This document shows positions 37,112 through 47,433 of a DNA stretch of 64,000 nucleotides, piece after piece. A model generated the notes under the pieces. The model saw only the letters and a list, made by a program, of their open reading frames with translations. It was not told the origin of the DNA and did no database searches. The position numbers were made by a program, and so were the translations under genes. This DNA comes from Romboutsia weinsteinii (lineage in GTDB: Bacteria > Bacillota > Clostridia > Peptostreptococcales > Peptostreptococcaceae), in NCBI RefSeq assembly GCF_002250835.2, contig NZ_NOJY02000005.1, positions 62,001 to 126,000 on the forward strand, in the 5' to 3' direction. Within the stretch, counting starts at the first letter, position 1, and each line of letters opens with the position of its first letter.

Positions 37112-37284
37112 TATATGATATTATAATAATATGTTGGTGAAGGTTTGAATATAGGTAAATGTATTTCTTATAGAAGTATTTGCCTAAGATTAAAATAAAA
37201 GTTTTGCTTATAATACTAATAAAATGAGTTTAATTTATAGTATCACCAAAACAGAAGAAAATTTTTTTAGATGGAGGGACAAAA

Positions 37285-37842
37285 ATGGTATCAGCAAGTG
37301 ATTTTAGAAAAGGTGTAACATTTGAAAAGGATGGTCAACCGTGTTTAATAGTTGACTTCCAACACGTTAAGCCAGGAAAAGGTGCTGCGTTTGTTAGAAC
37401 AAAGTACAGAAATTTAAAAAGTGGAGCAATAAGAGAGGAAGCTTTCAACCCAAGTGATAAGTTCCCTAAAGCTCACATAGAAACAAGACAAATGCAATAT
37501 TTATATAGTGATGGAGAATTATACTACTTCATGGATGAAGTAACTTATGATCAAATACCTTTAAACTATGTACAAGTTGAAGAGGCTATAAAGTTCTTAA
37601 AAGAAAATGAAGTTGCTACTATAAGATTCTACCAAGGACAAGCTTTCCAAGTTGAAGCTCCAAACTTTGCAGAGTTAGAAGTTGTAGAAACAGAGCCAGG
37701 AATAAAGGGAGATACTGCAAGTAACGTAACTAAAGCAGCTACAGTTGAAACTGGAGCAGTTGTTCAAGTTCCTTTATTCATAAACCAAGGGGATAAGATA
37801 AAGATAGATACAAGAACTGGAGATTATTTATCAAGAGTTTAA
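37285..37842 (+). CDS. efp: Elongation factor P
   Basis: Relieves ribosome stalling at polyproline stretches. The 185-residue, three-domain protein begins [35 protein letters not shown]. The Lys in the PGKGAA loop is the site that is modified in many bacteria. The terminal TGDYLSRV is typical. SD ggaggg precedes ATG 37285; a terminator follows. Confidence 0.97.
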   Translation: MVSASDFRKGVTFEKDGQPCLIVDFQHVKPGKGAAFVRTKYRNLKSGAIREEAFNPSDKFPKAHIETRQMQYLYSDGELYYFMDEVTYDQIPLNYVQVEEAIKFLKENEVATIRFYQGQAFQVEAPNFAELEVVETEPGIKGDTASNVTKAATVETGAVVQVPLFINQGDKIKIDTRTGDYLSRV

Positions 37843-37857
37843 TAATTTATGTATATA

Positions 37858-37897
37858 AAAGCTTATATATCTTAATAATAAAGATGTATGGGCTTTT
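37858..37897 (+). terminator. Terminator after efp
   Basis: 16-bp stem with three G-U pairs (37858-37873 with 37881-37896) followed by TTTTAATTT. Confidence 0.7.
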
Positions 37898-37929
37898 AAT
37901 TTATAAAAAAGAGAAAGAGAGGGATAAAC

Positions 37930-38352
37930 ATGAAATATTTATATGAAGAAGTTGCCTATCTAAAAGGTTTAGCAGAGGGATTAGACATAAGCAAGGAAAG
38001 TAAAGAAGGAAAAATCATACATAAAATAGTAGATGTACTAGAAAACTTTGCTGATGCAATAGTTGATTTAGAAGAAGAACAAGCTGACCTTGTAGAATAT
38101 GTAGAATCAATCGATGAAGATTTATCTGATGTAGAGGATGATTTATACGAAGATGAAGATGTAGAAGACGATGATGAAGATTTCAGCTATGTTGAAATGG
38201 AATGTCCTAGTTGTGGTGACTTAGTAGAAATAGACGAAGATTTATTATACGATGATGATGTAGATATTGTTTGCCCTAATTGTCAAGCAATTGTATTAGA
38301 AGCGGATGCTGAAAACTGTGACTGCTGCGATTGTGATTGTGACGAAGAATAA
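37930..38352 (+). CDS. Acidic zinc-ribbon-like protein (CD1247-type)
   Basis: The 140-residue protein has an N-terminal helical part (MKYLYEEVAYLKGLAEGL, about 1-60), a very acidic middle (about 65-90, mostly Asp/Glu), and a four-Cys site CPSCGD ... CPNCQA consistent with zinc binding. It ends in a second Cys-rich acidic tail (CDCCDCDCDEE). This is the family I know by the C. difficile locus CD1247, which has the same place after efp. Function unknown; the CxxC pairs and acidity suggest binding to RNA polymerase, ribosome or metal, but this is speculation. Confidence 0.8.
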   Translation: MKYLYEEVAYLKGLAEGLDISKESKEGKIIHKIVDVLENFADAIVDLEEEQADLVEYVESIDEDLSDVEDDLYEDEDVEDDDEDFSYVEMECPSCGDLVEIDEDLLYDDDVDIVCPNCQAIVLEADAENCDCCDCDCDEE

Positions 38353-38374
38353 AAAAATATAAACTGATAAATTG

Positions 38375-38407
38375 CCTATGGGGTATAGTTATACCCCATA
38401 GGTTTTT
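38375..38407 (+). terminator. Strong terminator after the CD1247-like gene
   Basis: Perfect 12-bp stem (38375-38386 with 38391-38402), 4-nt loop, five T residues. Confidence 0.95.
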
Positions 38408-38487
38408 CTATAATTATTTTACTTTTGCAATAGTTAAAAAAACATAGTAAACTATAAGCTAGAGATAATTAACTCGGAGGTAGTTTT

Positions 38488-39189
38488 ATGAAATTAAACA
38501 AAAAAGTACTAGATACTATAAACAAGTTTGAAGATATTATAAATTATAAATTTAATAATAAAGAATATATATTAGAAGCACTTACTCATAGTTCATACTC
38601 TAATGAAAATAAACATTATAATTTTAATGAGAGATTAGAGTTTTTAGGAGATTCGGTATTGAGTATTGTTATAAGTGATTATTTATTTAAAATGGAAAAA
38701 GATTTGCCAGAAGGAGAGCTTACTAAATTAAGAGCTAATATAGTTTGTGAAGACTCTTTAAGTGAAGCTGCAACAGCAATTAAACTGGGAGAACATATGT
38801 TACTTGGTAAGGGTGAAGAAGCTACTGGTGGAAGACACAGAATATCAATACTAGCAGATGCATTTGAGGCAGTTATAGCGGCTATATATTTGGATGGTGG
38901 ATTAGATAATGCTAAGATATTTATACTAAATTATATGGATAATATAATTTATGACTCTAGAAAAGGGAAAATATTTAGAGACTATAAAACTCACCTTCAA
39001 GAGGTACTACAAGGAAAAGGTGAAAGTAATATATGGTACAAGCTTATAGATGAAAAAGGTCCAGATCATAGCAAAAGATTTGTTATGCAAGTAGGATTAA
39101 ATGAAAATGTACTTGGAATTGGAGAAGGCAAGAGTAAAAAAGAAGCAGAACAACTTGCTGCAAAAACGGCGCTTAAGAAAATTGTATAA
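38488..39189 (+). CDS. rnc: Ribonuclease III
   Basis: Cuts double-stranded RNA in rRNA processing and mRNA turnover. The 233-residue protein has the signature ERLEFLGDSVLSIVISDYLF, a second acidic site in ILADAFEAVIAAIYLDGG, and a C-terminal dsRNA-binding domain (about 160-230, ending GEGKSKKEAEQLAAKTALKK). SD cggaggt precedes the ATG. Linkage rnc-radical SAM-smc-ftsY is typical of clostridia. Confidence 0.96.
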   Translation: MKLNKKVLDTINKFEDIINYKFNNKEYILEALTHSSYSNENKHYNFNERLEFLGDSVLSIVISDYLFKMEKDLPEGELTKLRANIVCEDSLSEAATAIKLGEHMLLGKGEEATGGRHRISILADAFEAVIAAIYLDGGLDNAKIFILNYMDNIIYDSRKGKIFRDYKTHLQEVLQGKGESNIWYKLIDEKGPDHSKRFVMQVGLNENVLGIGEGKSKKEAEQLAAKTALKKIV

Positions 39190-39283
39190 TATTACAGTTA
39201 ATAATTAATTCTAAGAGGGTATAATTTATAATTAATAAAAATACAATAAAAAATTAATTTAAATGACAAAAGGATGATGTAAA

Positions 39284-40354
39284 GTGAAAAAAAGAATAAT
39301 ACCTATATTTGTACCACACCAAGGATGCCCTCATGATTGCGTATTTTGTAATCAAAAGAAGATAACAGGCGTAAGTACAACTGTTACTAGTGAAGATGTA
39401 AGAACTATTGTAGAAGAATATCTGCCTACTATAGACAAAGATGCAAGTGTAGAAATAGCATTTTTTGGAGGAAGCTTTACTGCAATAGATATTGATATAC
39501 AAAAGAGTTTATTGTCAGTAGCTAAAGAATATGTAGATAAAGGACTAATTCAAGATATTAGAATGTCTACAAGACCTGATTGCATAGATGAAGAAATATT
39601 AACTATGCTAAAGGAATACAAAGTAAGTGTAATTGAACTAGGAGTACAGTCTTTAGATAAAAATGTTTTGATTGATAGTATAAGAGGACATGAGGCTGAA
39701 ATAGTAGAAAAAAGCGCAAAGCTTATAAAAAAGTATGATATAAAGTTAGGGTTACAAATGATGGTAGGATTACCTTCAGATTCTGAGGAGAAATGTATAA
39801 AAACTGCAAGACAATTTATAGATATAAATCCAGACTGTGTTAGAATATATCCTACACTGGTAGTTCAAGATACTGGTTTAGAGATTCTATTAAATAAAAA
39901 TCTGTATAAGCCATTTACCTTAGAAGAAAGTATTCAAATAGTAAAAAAACTTTTAGCTTTATTTTATGTTAATAATACAAATGTAATAAGAGTAGGACTA
40001 CAGGCAACAGATGAAATACAATTGGGAAAAGGAATCGTTGCAGGACCTTACCATCCAGCTTTTAGGGAGCTAGTAGAAGCTGAAATGATTAAGGACTATC
40101 TAAATAATATTATTAGAGAAAATAAAGTTACAAGTAATATAGTAGTAAAAACTAATAAGAAAAATATTTCTAAAGTAATAGGAAATAAGAAATCTAATAG
40201 TGTTTATATGAAAAATGAACTAGGTGTAAGCCTAAAAACACAAGAAGCTGACATTGATATAGATAAATTAGAAATTATATTAGATGAAAAGTTAGTTTTA
40301 AAAACTAACATGAGTAATATCTATAAGAATTTATATAATATTTATAACCTTTAG
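39284..40354 (+). CDS. Radical SAM protein (Elp3-like N-terminal group)
   Basis: The 356-residue protein starts at GTG 39284 with SD aaggatga. The radical SAM cluster motif CxxxCxxC is at the N-terminus in HQGCPHDCVFCNQKK. FFGGSFTAIDID and STRPDCIDEE follow, in the manner of Elp3/HemN-like enzymes. No acetyltransferase domain follows, so it is not a complete Elp3. It is conserved between rnc and smc in clostridia. Substrate unknown, perhaps tRNA. Confidence 0.82.
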   Translation: MKKRIIPIFVPHQGCPHDCVFCNQKKITGVSTTVTSEDVRTIVEEYLPTIDKDASVEIAFFGGSFTAIDIDIQKSLLSVAKEYVDKGLIQDIRMSTRPDCIDEEILTMLKEYKVSVIELGVQSLDKNVLIDSIRGHEAEIVEKSAKLIKKYDIKLGLQMMVGLPSDSEEKCIKTARQFIDINPDCVRIYPTLVVQDTGLEILLNKNLYKPFTLEESIQIVKKLLALFYVNNTNVIRVGLQATDEIQLGKGIVAGPYHPAFRELVEAEMIKDYLNNIIRENKVTSNIVVKTNKKNISKVIGNKKSNSVYMKNELGVSLKTQEADIDIDKLEIILDEKLVLKTNMSNIYKNLYNIYNL

Positions 40355-40377
40355 TTTCATTGAAGGGAGAGACAAAG

Positions 40378-43300
40378 TTGTATTTAAAAAGATTAGAATT
40401 AAAAGGATTCAAATCCTTTCCTACAAAGACAGATATAATTTTTAAAGAAGGGGTAACGGCTATAGTAGGACCTAATGGTAGTGGTAAAAGTAATATATCA
40501 GATGCGGTTAGGTGGGTTCTAGGAGAGCAAAGTATAAAAAGTCTAAGAGGTGATAAGCTAGAAGACGTTATATTTGCAGGAACAGACACAAAGAAGCCTA
40601 TGAATTATTGTGAGGTTGCTCTGACAATAGATAACACAGATGATAAGCTAGATATAGATTTTAGTGAAGTAACAATAAAAAGAAGAGCTTATAGAAATGG
40701 GGAAAGTGAATTTTTCTTAAATAATAAGAGTTGTAGATTAAAAGATATCAAAGAAATACTTCTTGATACAGGAATTGGTAAGGATGGATACTCTATAATT
40801 GAGCAGGGAAAAGTAGATGAAATACTTAGTAGTAACCCTGCTAATAGAAGAAAGGTTTTTGATGAAGCTTGCGGTATATCTAAATATAGATATAAAAAAC
40901 ATGAGGCAGAAAGAAACTTAAAAAATACTAAGGAGAACTTAGACAGGATACACGATATTTATGTTGAAATTGAAAACCAGCTAAAACCTCTTTTCAATCA
41001 ACAGACAAAAGCTAAGAAATATTTAGAGATTAGTGAGAAGCTAAAGACTATTGAAGTTAATAGCTATATAAAAGAAATTGAGGGATTAGAAAAAGAATTA
41101 AGCGAAGTTAATGAACATAGCATTCTGTTAGCAAAAGAATGTAGTGACACTGAAAAGCAAAAAGAATCTATAGAAAAGAACTTTAATGAAACTAACAAAG
41201 AAATAGAAGCTATGGATGAAGTTATAAATAAATCTGTAGACTATATCAATTCTATAAAATCTGTAATATCTCAAAAAGATGCTCAAATAAATCTTATAAA
41301 TGAAAGAATAAGAAACTTTAGAAATGACATTGAAAGAGAATATAAAGAGATAGGTGAGATAAAGGAAAAACTGAGTAGTGACAAACTTTATGTAAAAGAA
41401 CTTCAGGCTAAAAAAAATGAAAAAGAAAACAGTATAAATGATATAGCAAATAAAATAAAAGAAATAGAAGATAAAAACAAGAATAAAAAAGAAAAGATAG
41501 AAGAGCTAAATAATACATTAGAGAATTTAAAAGACGACATAATAAGTTTACTAAATAAAAAGCAGGAATCTAGCAATAAACTTTCTACGTTAAATGCAAA
41601 TAAAGAAAATATTAGCTCAAGATCTGAAAATATTGATAGTGACATACAAGAGCTGAATAAATCTATATCAAATAAAAATAATGAGCTTAATAAGCTTCAA
41701 TTAGAATTTGAAACTAGTCAAGAAGAAGCTAATAAATTAAGACTTAAAAATAATGAACTAAATAATAATTTGCAAAAATGTATAGATGATAATAATAATT
41801 TAGAAACAGCTATTCAGAACAATAAATATAGCCTAAATGATTATAAGTCGAAACTTAATATATATATAGATATGGAAAATCATCATGAAGGATTTAATAA
41901 AGGTGTTAAGGAAGTACTTAAAAATAAGAACTTACAAGGTATATATGGAGCGTTAGGTGAAGTAGTTACTGTAGAGCAAAGATACGAAAAGGCTATAGAG
42001 TCGGCACTTGGTGCATATATGCAAAATATAATCACAAAAGATGAAGTAAGTGCAAAATTTGCAATTAACTATTTAAAGAAGAACAACTTAGGTAGGGTTA
42101 CGTTTTTGCCTATGAATATAATAAAGTCTAATAAAATAGACACTAGGAATATAAAATCTAACACTAAATTTATTGGTGTAGCAAGTGATTTAATTTCATA
42201 TGATGATAAATATAGAAATATAATTGAAAGTATATTAGGAAAAACTATAATCATAGATAATATAGATAATGGTATAAAGTTTGCAAAAGAAACATTCCAC
42301 AAATTTAAAGTTGTAACGCTAGATGGAGAAATACTAAATCCAGGCGGTTCTTTAACTGGAGGGAGTTTAAGAAGTAATGGAAACATATTATCGAGAAAAA
42401 GACTTATAAATGAGTTTAGAGATAAAATTGAGTCCACTAATAATGAAATTTCATCACTGATAAAGCAAAAAGAAGAGTATGGTAGAAATATTATAAATAT
42501 TAAAGTGGAGCTAGATAAGGTCTTAGTTGATGAAAAAGAAATGGACAAACGTATAATTGTGAAAAACTCAAATATACAAAGAGTTATGGATGAAGTAAAA
42601 TCGTTACAAGTTAGCATGGATAAATTACAACATGAGAAAAAAGGTTTAGATTCTAATTTAGATTACACATTAGATAAGACTAAATTTGTTGAGCAAGAAA
42701 TTACTGAAATTGACGAAAAGCATATCCAAAATAAAGATAAGATAGATAAATTAACTAATGAGCTTAAAGAAAATAGTGCCATATATGAAAGTGAAAAAGT
42801 AAAATTTGATGAACTAAACTTAGAATTAGTAAAATATAAGCAAATTCATGAGTCATTGGTAAAAGATTTAGAAAGAATAAATTCAGAAAATCAAAACCTA
42901 GAGCTGAAATCTAGAAATATTGAAGAAATATTAAAGGACCAAGAACTAGGCACTGCTAAGTTAGAAGAAGAAATTGTAGTTGAACAGAGTGAAAAATTAA
43001 ATTTAACTAAACAACTAGCGGATAATAATAGAAACTTAGAAAATAAAAGAGCAGTAAAGGAAGATTTAAAGAATAAGTTAGAAGAGTTTAATAAAGATTT
43101 AAAAACCATAGATAGACAGTACATGGATTTAAAAGAAAGTTTATTTAAAGTTGAGAGTAGGCTGGAAAGAGTAAAAGCTAGCCAGGAAGCGTATATAAAT
43201 AAACTTTTTGAAAAATATGAAATGACATTAGTTCAGGCTATGGAAATAAAAGATCCGACTGTAGAAATAGATAAAAAACTACTGGAAAGTTTAAAAAGAG

Positions 43301-43932
43301 AGATAAGAAGTCTTGGAAATGTAAACATGGACTCTATTCAAGAGTATGAAGAAGTTAAGGAAAGATATGATTTCTATAGTGAACAAAAACTAGACTTAGA
43401 GCAATCAGTAGAAGCTATCGAGAGTCTAATAGGGGACCTAGAAGAAAATATGAAGGCTGAATTTGAAGTTAAATTTAACGAAATAAATGAAAACTTCAAA
43501 TACGTATACACTAGATTATTTGGTGGAGGATATGGAGAGATAACTATAGTAGATAAAGAAAATATATTAGAAAGTGATATAGAAATAACTGCACAACCAC
43601 CAGGAAAGAAGATGAGAAACTTAAATTTATTATCCGGTGGGGAAAAAGCACTTACAGCTATAAGTATACTGTTCTCGATATTATTAGCTAAACCAACACC
43701 GTTTTGTATATTAGATGAGATTGAGGCGCCTTTAGACGATGCCAATATCTTTAGATTTGGTGAATTCTTAAAAGAATTAGCCAAAGATACTCAGTTTATA
43801 TCAGTAACTCATAGAAGAGGAACTATGGAGGCTGCTGATTACATATATGGTGTAACAATGCAGGAAAAAGCAATATCTAAAGTTATCAGTTTGAAATTAA
43901 ATGAAGCAGAAGAGATGACAGATCTTATATAA
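40378..43932 (+). CDS. smc: Chromosome segregation protein SMC
   Basis: ATPase that compacts and segregates the chromosome together with ScpAB. About 1184 residues. Walker A GPNGSGKSNISDAVRWVLG lies near residue 32. Two long coiled coils (about 170-500 and 670-1000) flank a hinge (about 515-650, with GALGEVVTVEQRYEKAIE). The C-terminal head has LSGGEKALTAISILFS and Walker B FCILDEIEAPLDDAN. I choose TTG 40378 (MYLKRLELKGFKSF) over TTG 40360 because the SD gggaga is correctly spaced and it matches the family N-terminus. Confidence 0.96.
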   Translation: MYLKRLELKGFKSFPTKTDIIFKEGVTAIVGPNGSGKSNISDAVRWVLGEQSIKSLRGDKLEDVIFAGTDTKKPMNYCEVALTIDNTDDKLDIDFSEVTIKRRAYRNGESEFFLNNKSCRLKDIKEILLDTGIGKDGYSIIEQGKVDEILSSNPANRRKVFDEACGISKYRYKKHEAERNLKNTKENLDRIHDIYVEIENQLKPLFNQQTKAKKYLEISEKLKTIEVNSYIKEIEGLEKELSEVNEHSILLAKECSDTEKQKESIEKNFNETNKEIEAMDEVINKSVDYINSIKSVISQKDAQINLINERIRNFRNDIEREYKEIGEIKEKLSSDKLYVKELQAKKNEKENSINDIANKIKEIEDKNKNKKEKIEELNNTLENLKDDIISLLNKKQESSNKLSTLNANKENISSRSENIDSDIQELNKSISNKNNELNKLQLEFETSQEEANKLRLKNNELNNNLQKCIDDNNNLETAIQNNKYSLNDYKSKLNIYIDMENHHEGFNKGVKEVLKNKNLQGIYGALGEVVTVEQRYEKAIESALGAYMQNIITKDEVSAKFAINYLKKNNLGRVTFLPMNIIKSNKIDTRNIKSNTKFIGVASDLISYDDKYRNIIESILGKTIIIDNIDNGIKFAKETFHKFKVVTLDGEILNPGGSLTGGSLRSNGNILSRKRLINEFRDKIESTNNEISSLIKQKEEYGRNIINIKVELDKVLVDEKEMDKRIIVKNSNIQRVMDEVKSLQVSMDKLQHEKKGLDSNLDYTLDKTKFVEQEITEIDEKHIQNKDKIDKLTNELKENSAIYESEKVKFDELNLELVKYKQIHESLVKDLERINSENQNLELKSRNIEEILKDQELGTAKLEEEIVVEQSEKLNLTKQLADNNRNLENKRAVKEDLKNKLEEFNKDLKTIDRQYMDLKESLFKVESRLERVKASQEAYINKLFEKYEMTLVQAMEIKDPTVEIDKKLLESLKREIRSLGNVNMDSIQEYEEVKERYDFYSEQKLDLEQSVEAIESLIGDLEENMKAEFEVKFNEINENFKYVYTRLFGGGYGEITIVDKENILESDIEITAQPPGKKMRNLNLLSGGEKALTAISILFSILLAKPTPFCILDEIEAPLDDANIFRFGEFLKELAKDTQFISVTHRRGTMEAADYIYGVTMQEKAISKVISLKLNEAEEMTDLI

Positions 43933-43960
43933 ATGTTTATCAGATTTAGGAGGAAATCAG

Positions 43961-45238
43961 GTGTTTAAAAAATTATTCAAATTTAATAAAAAGAAAGAAC
44001 AAAGAGAAGAGTTTAAAGAAGAAGTAAACGAAGAATCGATAGAAGAAATCGAATCAAGTATTACAGTTGAAGAAGAAAATCACGATGTAGCTCAAGAAGA
44101 TGTTATTGATGTAGTTGAAGAGGAGATTCAAGAAGAAAGTGCTGTTGAAGATATTACAAAAACTGAAGAAACTAATGAGAAAGAAGAGATTCTAGAAGAA
44201 GCTCAAATAGAAGTTAAAGAAGATATTTCTAAAGAACCTGAAATAATAGAAGCAGTAGAAGTCGAATCAAAGATAGAAGAAGTTATAAAAGAGAAAGAAG
44301 AAACTGAAGAAGTAGAAGAGAAAAAGGTAAGTTTATTTGATAGGTTAAAGGAAGGTTTAACTAAAGCAAAGCAAGGAATAACAGATAAAATAGATTTAGT
44401 ATTAAATTCATATACAAAGGTAGATGAAGAACTACTAGAAGAATTAGAAGAAATACTAATAACTGCCGATGTGGGTGTAAATACTACTATGGATATAATC
44501 GAAAAGCTTAGAGGTAAAATAAAAGAAAAAGGTATTACAGATCCTATGGACGTTAGAGTTGAACTAAAGTCGATAGTAGAGGAAATACTTACTAATGCTA
44601 ACTCTAACTTAGATGTATCACATTCACCTACAATAATACTTATGGTAGGTGTAAATGGAGTAGGAAAAACTACTACTATAGGAAAGTTAGCTAACAGATA
44701 TAAAAAAGAAGGTAAGAAAGTCCTAATAGCAGCAGGAGATACATTTAGAGCAGCTGCAATAGAACAATTAGAGGTATGGGCAAATAGAAGTAATGTAGAT
44801 ATAATTAAACACCAAGAAGGAGCAGACCCTGGAGCTGTAATATTTGATGCAGTAAAGGCTGCAAAAGCTAGAAAAGTTGATTTATTAATATGTGATACAG
44901 CAGGAAGACTTCATAATAAGGCAAATCTTATGAATGAGCTTGGAAAAGTGTTTAAGATTGTTGATAGAGAATTCCCTGAAGCTAAGAAAGAAGTATTACT
45001 TGTTGTAGATGCTACTACTGGACAAAATGCAGTAGTACAGGCAAAAACATTTAAAGAAGTAGCAGAAATAACGGGGATAATACTTACTAAGCTTGATGGT
45101 ACAGCAAAAGGTGGAGTAGTACTTGCTGTTAAGTCTGAGGTAGATGTACCGGTTAAGCTTATAGGTGTAGGAGAAAAAGTAGAAGACTTACAAGATTTTG
45201 ATTCAAAAGCATTTTCGGATGCATTATTTGGGAAGTAA
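43961..45238 (+). CDS. ftsY: Signal recognition particle receptor FtsY
   Basis: GTPase that docks SRP-ribosome complexes at the membrane. 425 residues, GTG start with SD aggagg. The N-terminal 115 residues are an acidic, repeat-like A domain rich in Glu and Val. The NG domain follows: GVNGVGKTTTIGKLANRYK (G1), AGDTFRAAAIEQL, DTAGRLHNKANLM (G3) and TKLDGTAKGG (G4). It is linked with ylxM-ffh downstream, so both SRP GTPases are neighbours. Confidence 0.97.
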   Translation: MFKKLFKFNKKKEQREEFKEEVNEESIEEIESSITVEEENHDVAQEDVIDVVEEEIQEESAVEDITKTEETNEKEEILEEAQIEVKEDISKEPEIIEAVEVESKIEEVIKEKEETEEVEEKKVSLFDRLKEGLTKAKQGITDKIDLVLNSYTKVDEELLEELEEILITADVGVNTTMDIIEKLRGKIKEKGITDPMDVRVELKSIVEEILTNANSNLDVSHSPTIILMVGVNGVGKTTTIGKLANRYKKEGKKVLIAAGDTFRAAAIEQLEVWANRSNVDIIKHQEGADPGAVIFDAVKAAKARKVDLLICDTAGRLHNKANLMNELGKVFKIVDREFPEAKKEVLLVVDATTGQNAVVQAKTFKEVAEITGIILTKLDGTAKGGVVLAVKSEVDVPVKLIGVGEKVEDLQDFDSKAFSDALFGK

Positions 45239-45258
45239 TTAGCATTTTAAAATAAATG

Positions 45259-45287
45259 TTGACAAGGCTGTCTATATGATATAAAAT
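45259..45287 (+). promoter_or_regulatory. SigA-type promoter for ylxM-ffh
   Basis: TTGACA (45259-45264), 17-bp spacer, TAAAAT (45282-45287), about 50 bp before the ylxM start. Confidence 0.7.
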
Positions 45288-45339
45288 ACAATGTGTAAAG
45301 TAATTAACCTTTACAGTATATCATTGGGACGTGGATAAG

Positions 45340-45708
45340 ATGAATATAGAGAAAATGGTTGAGATTGGGTTGCTATTTGAACAATATAAAGAATTATTAA
45401 CTGATAAACAAAGAGAGATAGTATCTTTATATTATGAAGAAGATTACTCTTTAGGTGAAATCAGTGAAAATTTAAATGTATCCCGCCAAGGTGTGTACGA
45501 TACACTAAAACGTTCAGAGAAGATACTAAAAGATTATGAGGAAAAAATACATTTAGTATCGAAACTTCAAGAACAAGAAAAATTCGTCAAGTCAATACAA
45601 GATAAAATTGTTGACATTAAGCAAGATTTATTGCAAAATAGAGATTGTGCTAATTTAATCCCTAAGCTAGAAAATATAGAAGATGTATGTAGGGAGATGT
45701 TAAAATGA
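45340..45708 (+). CDS. ylxM: YlxM/p13-like helix-turn-helix protein
   Basis: The 122-residue protein carries a sigma-region-4-like HTH (LTDKQREIVSLYYEEDYSLGEISENLNVSRQGVYDTLKRSE, about 20-60) and a C-terminal coiled coil. YlxM is found next to ffh and is thought to modulate SRP assembly. I prefer ATG 45340 over GTG 45331 because of SD spacing. It overlaps ffh by 4 bp (ATGA). Confidence 0.88.
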   Translation: MNIEKMVEIGLLFEQYKELLTDKQREIVSLYYEEDYSLGEISENLNVSRQGVYDTLKRSEKILKDYEEKIHLVSKLQEQEKFVKSIQDKIVDIKQDLLQNRDCANLIPKLENIEDVCREMLK

Positions 45709-47057
45709 TATTTGAAGGATTATCTGACAGACTACAAGGAGCACTTAGTAAGTTAAAGTCAAAAGGAAAACTTACAGATAAAGATGTAAAGGACGCCATG
45801 AGAGAAGTCAAGCTTGCACTTCTTGAAGCCGACGTTAACTTCAAAGTAGTTAAAGATTTTATAAAGACAGTTCAAGAGAGATGTGTTGGACAAGAAGTTA
45901 TGGAAAGTTTAACTCCTGCTCAACATGTTGTTAAAATAGTAAATGAAGAACTTACAAGCTTAATGGGTGATGTTCAAAGCAAAATAGTAATATCTCCAAA
46001 ACCACCAACAGTTATAATGATGGTTGGTCTTCAAGGGGCAGGTAAAACTACTACTTCGGGAAAACTTGGAGGGTACTTCAAAAAGCAAGGAAAGAAACCT
46101 TTATTAGTAGCTTGTGATATTTATAGACCAGCAGCTATCAAGCAGTTACAAGTTGTTGGAGAAAAATTAGATATACCAGTATTTAATATGGGTGATAAAG
46201 AAAGCCCAATTAACATAGCAAAAGCAGGATTAAGTCATGCAATAAAAAATAATAATGACTTAGTTATAATAGATACAGCAGGTAGACTTCATATAGATGA
46301 GACTTTAATGGATGAATTAAAGTCGATAAAAAGTGAAGTTAGACCTCATGAAATATTACTAGTTGTAGACTCAATGACAGGTCAAGATGCAGTAAATGTG
46401 GCTGAAAGCTTCAACGAAGCGCTTGGTGTTGATGGAGTAGTCTTAACTAAGCTAGATGGTGACACTAGAGGTGGGGCGGCACTTTCAATAAGAGCTGTAA
46501 CACAAAAGCCTATCAAATTTATAGGTATGGGTGAAAAGCTAGATGATTTAGAACCTTTCCATCCAGATAGAATGGCATCTAGAATATTAGGTATGGGAGA
46601 TATCCTAAGCTTAATAGAAAAAGCTCAAGAAAATATAGATTTAGAAAAAGCTAAAGAATTAGAACAAAAGATTAAGAAGCAAGATTTAGATTTTGAAGAT
46701 TTCTTAGAGCAGATGGAACAAATACAAAATATGGGTCCTCTTGATAAAATATTAGGAATGATGCCAGGTATGGGAAATATTAAAGACCAACTTGGTGACG
46801 TCGATATGAATGGTAAAGAGATCAATAGAACTAAAGCCATAGTACAGTCTATGACTATAGAAGAAAGAAGAAACCCAGGTATATTAAATGCTTCTAGAAA
46901 GAAAAGAATAGCTAGAGGTAGTGGAACAAGCGTTCAAGATGTAAACAGACTTATAAAACAATTCAATGAAATGAAGAAGATGATGAAGATGTTTACAGGC
47001 TCTCAAAAAAGTATGAAGAAAAGGGGCGGTTTTGCCGGACTTCCTTTCTTTAAATAA
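45705..47057 (+). CDS. ffh: Signal recognition particle protein Ffh
   Basis: SRP GTPase that binds signal sequences of nascent membrane proteins. 450 residues: N domain (1-90), G domain with [45 protein letters not shown] and [14 protein letters not shown], then a Met-rich M domain (about 300-450) with [10 protein letters not shown] and the RNA-binding [16 protein letters not shown]. The SRP RNA gene is not in this window. Confidence 0.98.
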   Translation: MIFEGLSDRLQGALSKLKSKGKLTDKDVKDAMREVKLALLEADVNFKVVKDFIKTVQERCVGQEVMESLTPAQHVVKIVNEELTSLMGDVQSKIVISPKPPTVIMMVGLQGAGKTTTSGKLGGYFKKQGKKPLLVACDIYRPAAIKQLQVVGEKLDIPVFNMGDKESPINIAKAGLSHAIKNNNDLVIIDTAGRLHIDETLMDELKSIKSEVRPHEILLVVDSMTGQDAVNVAESFNEALGVDGVVLTKLDGDTRGGAALSIRAVTQKPIKFIGMGEKLDDLEPFHPDRMASRILGMGDILSLIEKAQENIDLEKAKELEQKIKKQDLDFEDFLEQMEQIQNMGPLDKILGMMPGMGNIKDQLGDVDMNGKEINRTKAIVQSMTIEERRNPGILNASRKKRIARGSGTSVQDVNRLIKQFNEMKKMMKMFTGSQKSMKKRGGFAGLPFFK

Positions 47058-47092
47058 ATACAAAAGACAAAAATTTTTCGGAGGTGACTGTA

Positions 47093-47362
47093 ATGGCAGT
47101 TAAAATAAGATTAAAAAGAATGGGATCTAACAAAAAACCTTTCTACAGAATAGTAGTAGCGGACTCTAGATCTCCAAGAGATGGAAAGTTCATAGAAGAA
47201 ATAGGATACTACAACCCAATTTCTCAACCAAAGCAAGTTAAAATAAACGATGAGAAAGCTGTAAAGTGGTTATCAAACGGTGCTCAACCAACTGATACTG
47301 TAAAGACTTTATTAGTTAACAACGGAGTAATGGAAAAGTTCGAAGCTTCTAAGCAAAAGTAA
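47093..47362 (+). CDS. rpsP: Small ribosomal subunit protein bS16
   Basis: 89-residue ribosomal protein starting [30 protein letters not shown], with a strong SD ggaggtga (from 47080). The ATG at 47093 is chosen over the upstream GTG 47084, which overlaps the SD. It belongs to the usual rpsP-khpA-rimM-trmD-rplS cluster after ffh. Confidence 0.97.
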   Translation: MAVKIRLKRMGSNKKPFYRIVVADSRSPRDGKFIEEIGYYNPISQPKQVKINDEKAVKWLSNGAQPTDTVKTLLVNNGVMEKFEASKQK

Positions 47363-47381
47363 TTTTTCTTAAACAATGAGG

Positions 47382-47401
47382 CCATTAGCACATGCTAATG
47401 G
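47382..47401 (+). other. Hairpin between rpsP and khpA
   Basis: Perfect 8-bp stem CCATTAGC/GCTAATGG with 4-nt loop and no T run. Possibly an mRNA stabiliser or processing site that separates rpsP levels from downstream genes. Confidence 0.5.
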
Positions 47402-47433
47402 TCATTATCTAATTATTTTAGGAGATGAAAAAT

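Noticed and set aside
37150..37185. GGTAAAT/ATTTGCC hairpin between aroK and efp as a terminator
   Set aside because: Short interrupted stem and no T run; too weak to list.
38120..38180. Asp/Glu codon run (GAT/GAA) in the CD1247-like gene as a microsatellite
   Set aside because: Codons vary and the acidic stretch is a protein feature; no exact repeat unit.
41400..41650. Lys/Glu/Asn-rich repeats in smc
   Set aside because: Ordinary coiled-coil composition, not a tandem DNA repeat.
42069..42617. 182-codon minus-strand open frame inside smc
   Set aside because: Lies wholly in smc, low-complexity Phe/Ser/Leu product typical of antisense of coiled-coil genes.
43961..44320. Glu-rich stretch at the start of ftsY as a possible separate gene
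   Set aside because: It is continuous with the NG domain and is the usual acidic A domain of FtsY.
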